Part shown: piece by piece, positions 5,339 through 6,272 of the stretch
Numbering within the stretch: position 1 is the first letter of the stretch
Layout: the number at the start of each line of letters is the position of its first letter
NCBI GenBank assembly: GCA_902772615.1
Contig: CACYBC010000153.1
Coordinates: 1-6,272 of the forward strand
Direction: 5' to 3'
DNA length: 6,272 bases
Source of the DNA: an uncultured Ruminococcus sp.
Lineage (GTDB): Bacteria; Bacillota; Clostridia; Oscillospirales; Ruminococcaceae
Program-made: the position numbers and the translations under genes
Notes under the pieces: generated by a model
Database searches by the model: none
Told to the model about the DNA's origin: nothing
The model's input: the letters and a program-made list of their open reading frames with translations, nothing else

Positions 5339-6064
5339 AAGTACCGTGAGAGGGACGGTCTCGCCCTCTAGTCTAGATGCCAATGCCTTAGCTATATCTC
5401 TTGTGATCGTTTTGCTCTTGGGAAGGATGCCGCGGGCGGTGATGTTCAGGATGTCTCCGTTCTCCGGTATGACGCCGAAGAGGGGAACGCCTATGAGGTC
5501 CATGGCGGTATCAAGATTGGGAGTGATCTTCTCTGCGATGTAATCTCTGTTTACTCTGTTGAAGATCACCTTTACGCCGACGCATCCGGCGGAGAGGAGC
5601 CTGTCGCATACGTACCTTGCATCGCGGATGCCGGGTATGTCCTGGGTGGCTATCACGAGGTTGTTCATGGTGATGCCGGTGATGCAGTCCAGGGATTCCT
5701 CGGAGCAGTCGGTATCGATGATTATGTGATCGTAGTTTTCGTTCAGCGCGAGGACCATGTCTTCGAACTGATCCTTGGGGAGATCTTTCCTCGCGTTACC
5801 GGCAAATATAACGTCCAGGTTCCTGGAGAGGGAGGAGTTCGCGATGGCGTCAGCGATCTCGCATCTGCCGTTGAGGACATCGTCCAGATCGTATATCTTG
5901 GTCTGAGTCGCTCCGACGTACATGTCGAGAGTCCTCAGACCGTTCTCAAATTCGATGAGAAGCACCTTTCTGCCCGAGAGGGCAAGCTGTTCACCGATAA
6001 GAGCCGTTACCGTGGATTTTCCGACACCGTCTTTTCCGGAAAGTACGCGTGTTATCGTGCTCAT
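5336..6064 (-). CDS. MinD-like deviant Walker A P-loop ATPase, diverged
   Basis: The 242-residue product aligns with MinD, the membrane-cycling ATPase that positions the division septum. Shared features are the P-loop SGKDGVGKST (9-18), the GLRTLDMYVG segment (42-51), YDLDDVLNGRCEI (58-70), hydrophobic Walker B HIIIDTD (113-119) and GVIPEN (197-202). Several key positions differ from E. coli MinD. The first P-loop glycine after the signature lysine is Asp12. The aspartates of IDFDIGL are glutamates in IEFENGL (E38, E40). The DSPAG motif after Walker B is DTDCS. The C-terminus ends SRLEGETVPLTVL, without a visible basic amphipathic anchor. No minC or minE is next to it. It lies 22 nt after maf and overlaps the mgsA ribosome binding site. 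AAAGAGGT before the ATG (6079-6072, 7-nt spacer) fixes the start. The family is sure; a true Min role is uncertain. It could be a MinD paralogue of another spatial-regulation type. Confidence 0.85.
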   Translation of the reverse strand: MSTITRVLSGKDGVGKSTVTALIGEQLALSGRKVLLIEFENGLRTLDMYVGATQTKIYDLDDVLNGRCEIADAIANSSLSRNLDVIFAGNARKDLPKDQFEDMVLALNENYDHIIIDTDCSEESLDCITGITMNNLVIATQDIPGIRDARYVCDRLLSAGCVGVKVIFNRVNRDYIAEKITPNLDTAMDLIGVPLFGVIPENGDILNITARGILPKSKTITRDIAKALASRLEGETVPLTVL

Positions 6065-6086
6065 AGAATAGACCTCTTTGTTCAGG

Positions 6087-6272
6087 TTAGATGAGAGAGT
6101 TCTCTCTCAAAAGCTCATAGAGCCTGTTGACGGGAAGACCCACGACGTTGAAGAAATCTCCGTCTATCTTCCTGCAGAATCTCGCGGCGCCGTTTTGTAT
6201 GCCGTAAGCTCCGGCCTTGTCGAACGGATCCCCGCTGTCTATGTATTCCTCTATCTCTTCGTCCGTCAGTTC
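6087..6272 (-). CDS. maf: Maf family nucleotide pyrophosphatase, C-terminal part
   Basis: Only the last 61 codons and the TAA stop are in the window; the gene continues past the right edge. The visible residues contain the Maf C-terminal block YIDSGDPFDKAGAYGIQNGA, then FCRKIDGDFFNVVGLP, then RLYELL. Maf proteins are cytoplasmic house-cleaning pyrophosphatases that hydrolyse dTTP/UTP or modified nucleoside triphosphates, and they were first linked to septum formation in B. subtilis. It is the first visible gene of the maf - minD-like - mgsA run, 22 nt upstream of the MinD-like gene. In many Firmicutes maf precedes mreBCD and minCD, so its position next to a MinD-like gene fits that neighbourhood with the middle genes missing. 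Which Maf subfamily (YhdE or YceF type) cannot be judged from the C-terminus alone. Confidence 0.93.
   Translation of the reverse strand, partial: ELTDEEIEEYIDSGDPFDKAGAYGIQNGAARFCRKIDGDFFNVVGLPVNRLYELLRENSLI

Noticed and set aside
5726..6094. A 122-codon plus-strand open frame opposite the MinD-like gene
   Set aside because: It is antisense to a supported gene and its translation has no recognisable features.

Overview
The window looks like core chromosome from a Gram-positive, Firmicutes/Clostridia-type bacterium, perhaps an uncultured member of the Oscillospirales or a relative. This is inference from three things: a maf - minD-like - mgsA block and an adjacent hisS-aspS pair, both Firmicutes-style arrangements; strong AAGGAG-type ribosome binding sites; and frequent AGG/AGA and ATA codons in DNA of intermediate G+C. 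I see no mobile elements, CRISPR arrays, tRNA or rRNA genes.

Layout, left to right. Positions 1-92 hold no convincing gene, only short palindromes at the edge. A long hairpin with T-tracts on both sides (93-132) ends the minus-strand mrp gene (147-974), which encodes a Mrp/NBP35-type Fe-S carrier ATPase with an N-terminal cysteine cluster. The spacer 975-1128 carries two divergent promoters whose -35 boxes overlap. One drives mrp leftward. The other drives a plus-strand gene (1129-1725) for an unrecognised 198-residue protein with a Pro-Glu-rich segment and two membrane helices. That gene ends at a 12-bp intrinsic terminator (1742-1778).

Everything to the right is on the minus strand and is transcribed from right to left: the end of maf (6087-6272, cut by the window), a MinD-like ATPase (5336-6064), mgsA (4920-5324), hisS (3595-4854) and aspS (1793-3553). 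maf, the MinD-like gene and mgsA are packed 11-22 nt apart, and the MinD-like stop codon lies inside the mgsA ribosome binding site. A terminator-like hairpin sits between mgsA and hisS, so the two synthetase genes may form their own unit or be attenuated from upstream.

Functionally, hisS and aspS charge tRNA-His and tRNA-Asp. Maf is a house-cleaning nucleotide pyrophosphatase. MgsA makes methylglyoxal from dihydroxyacetone phosphate. The MinD-like protein would be expected to act in spatial or division control. I found no wholly new system. The points most worth a second look are the MinD-like protein, altered at several nucleotide-site positions and lacking MinC, MinE and a visible membrane anchor; the methylglyoxal synthase with changes at two active-site positions; the shared-promoter architecture; and the unknown two-helix Pro-Glu protein.
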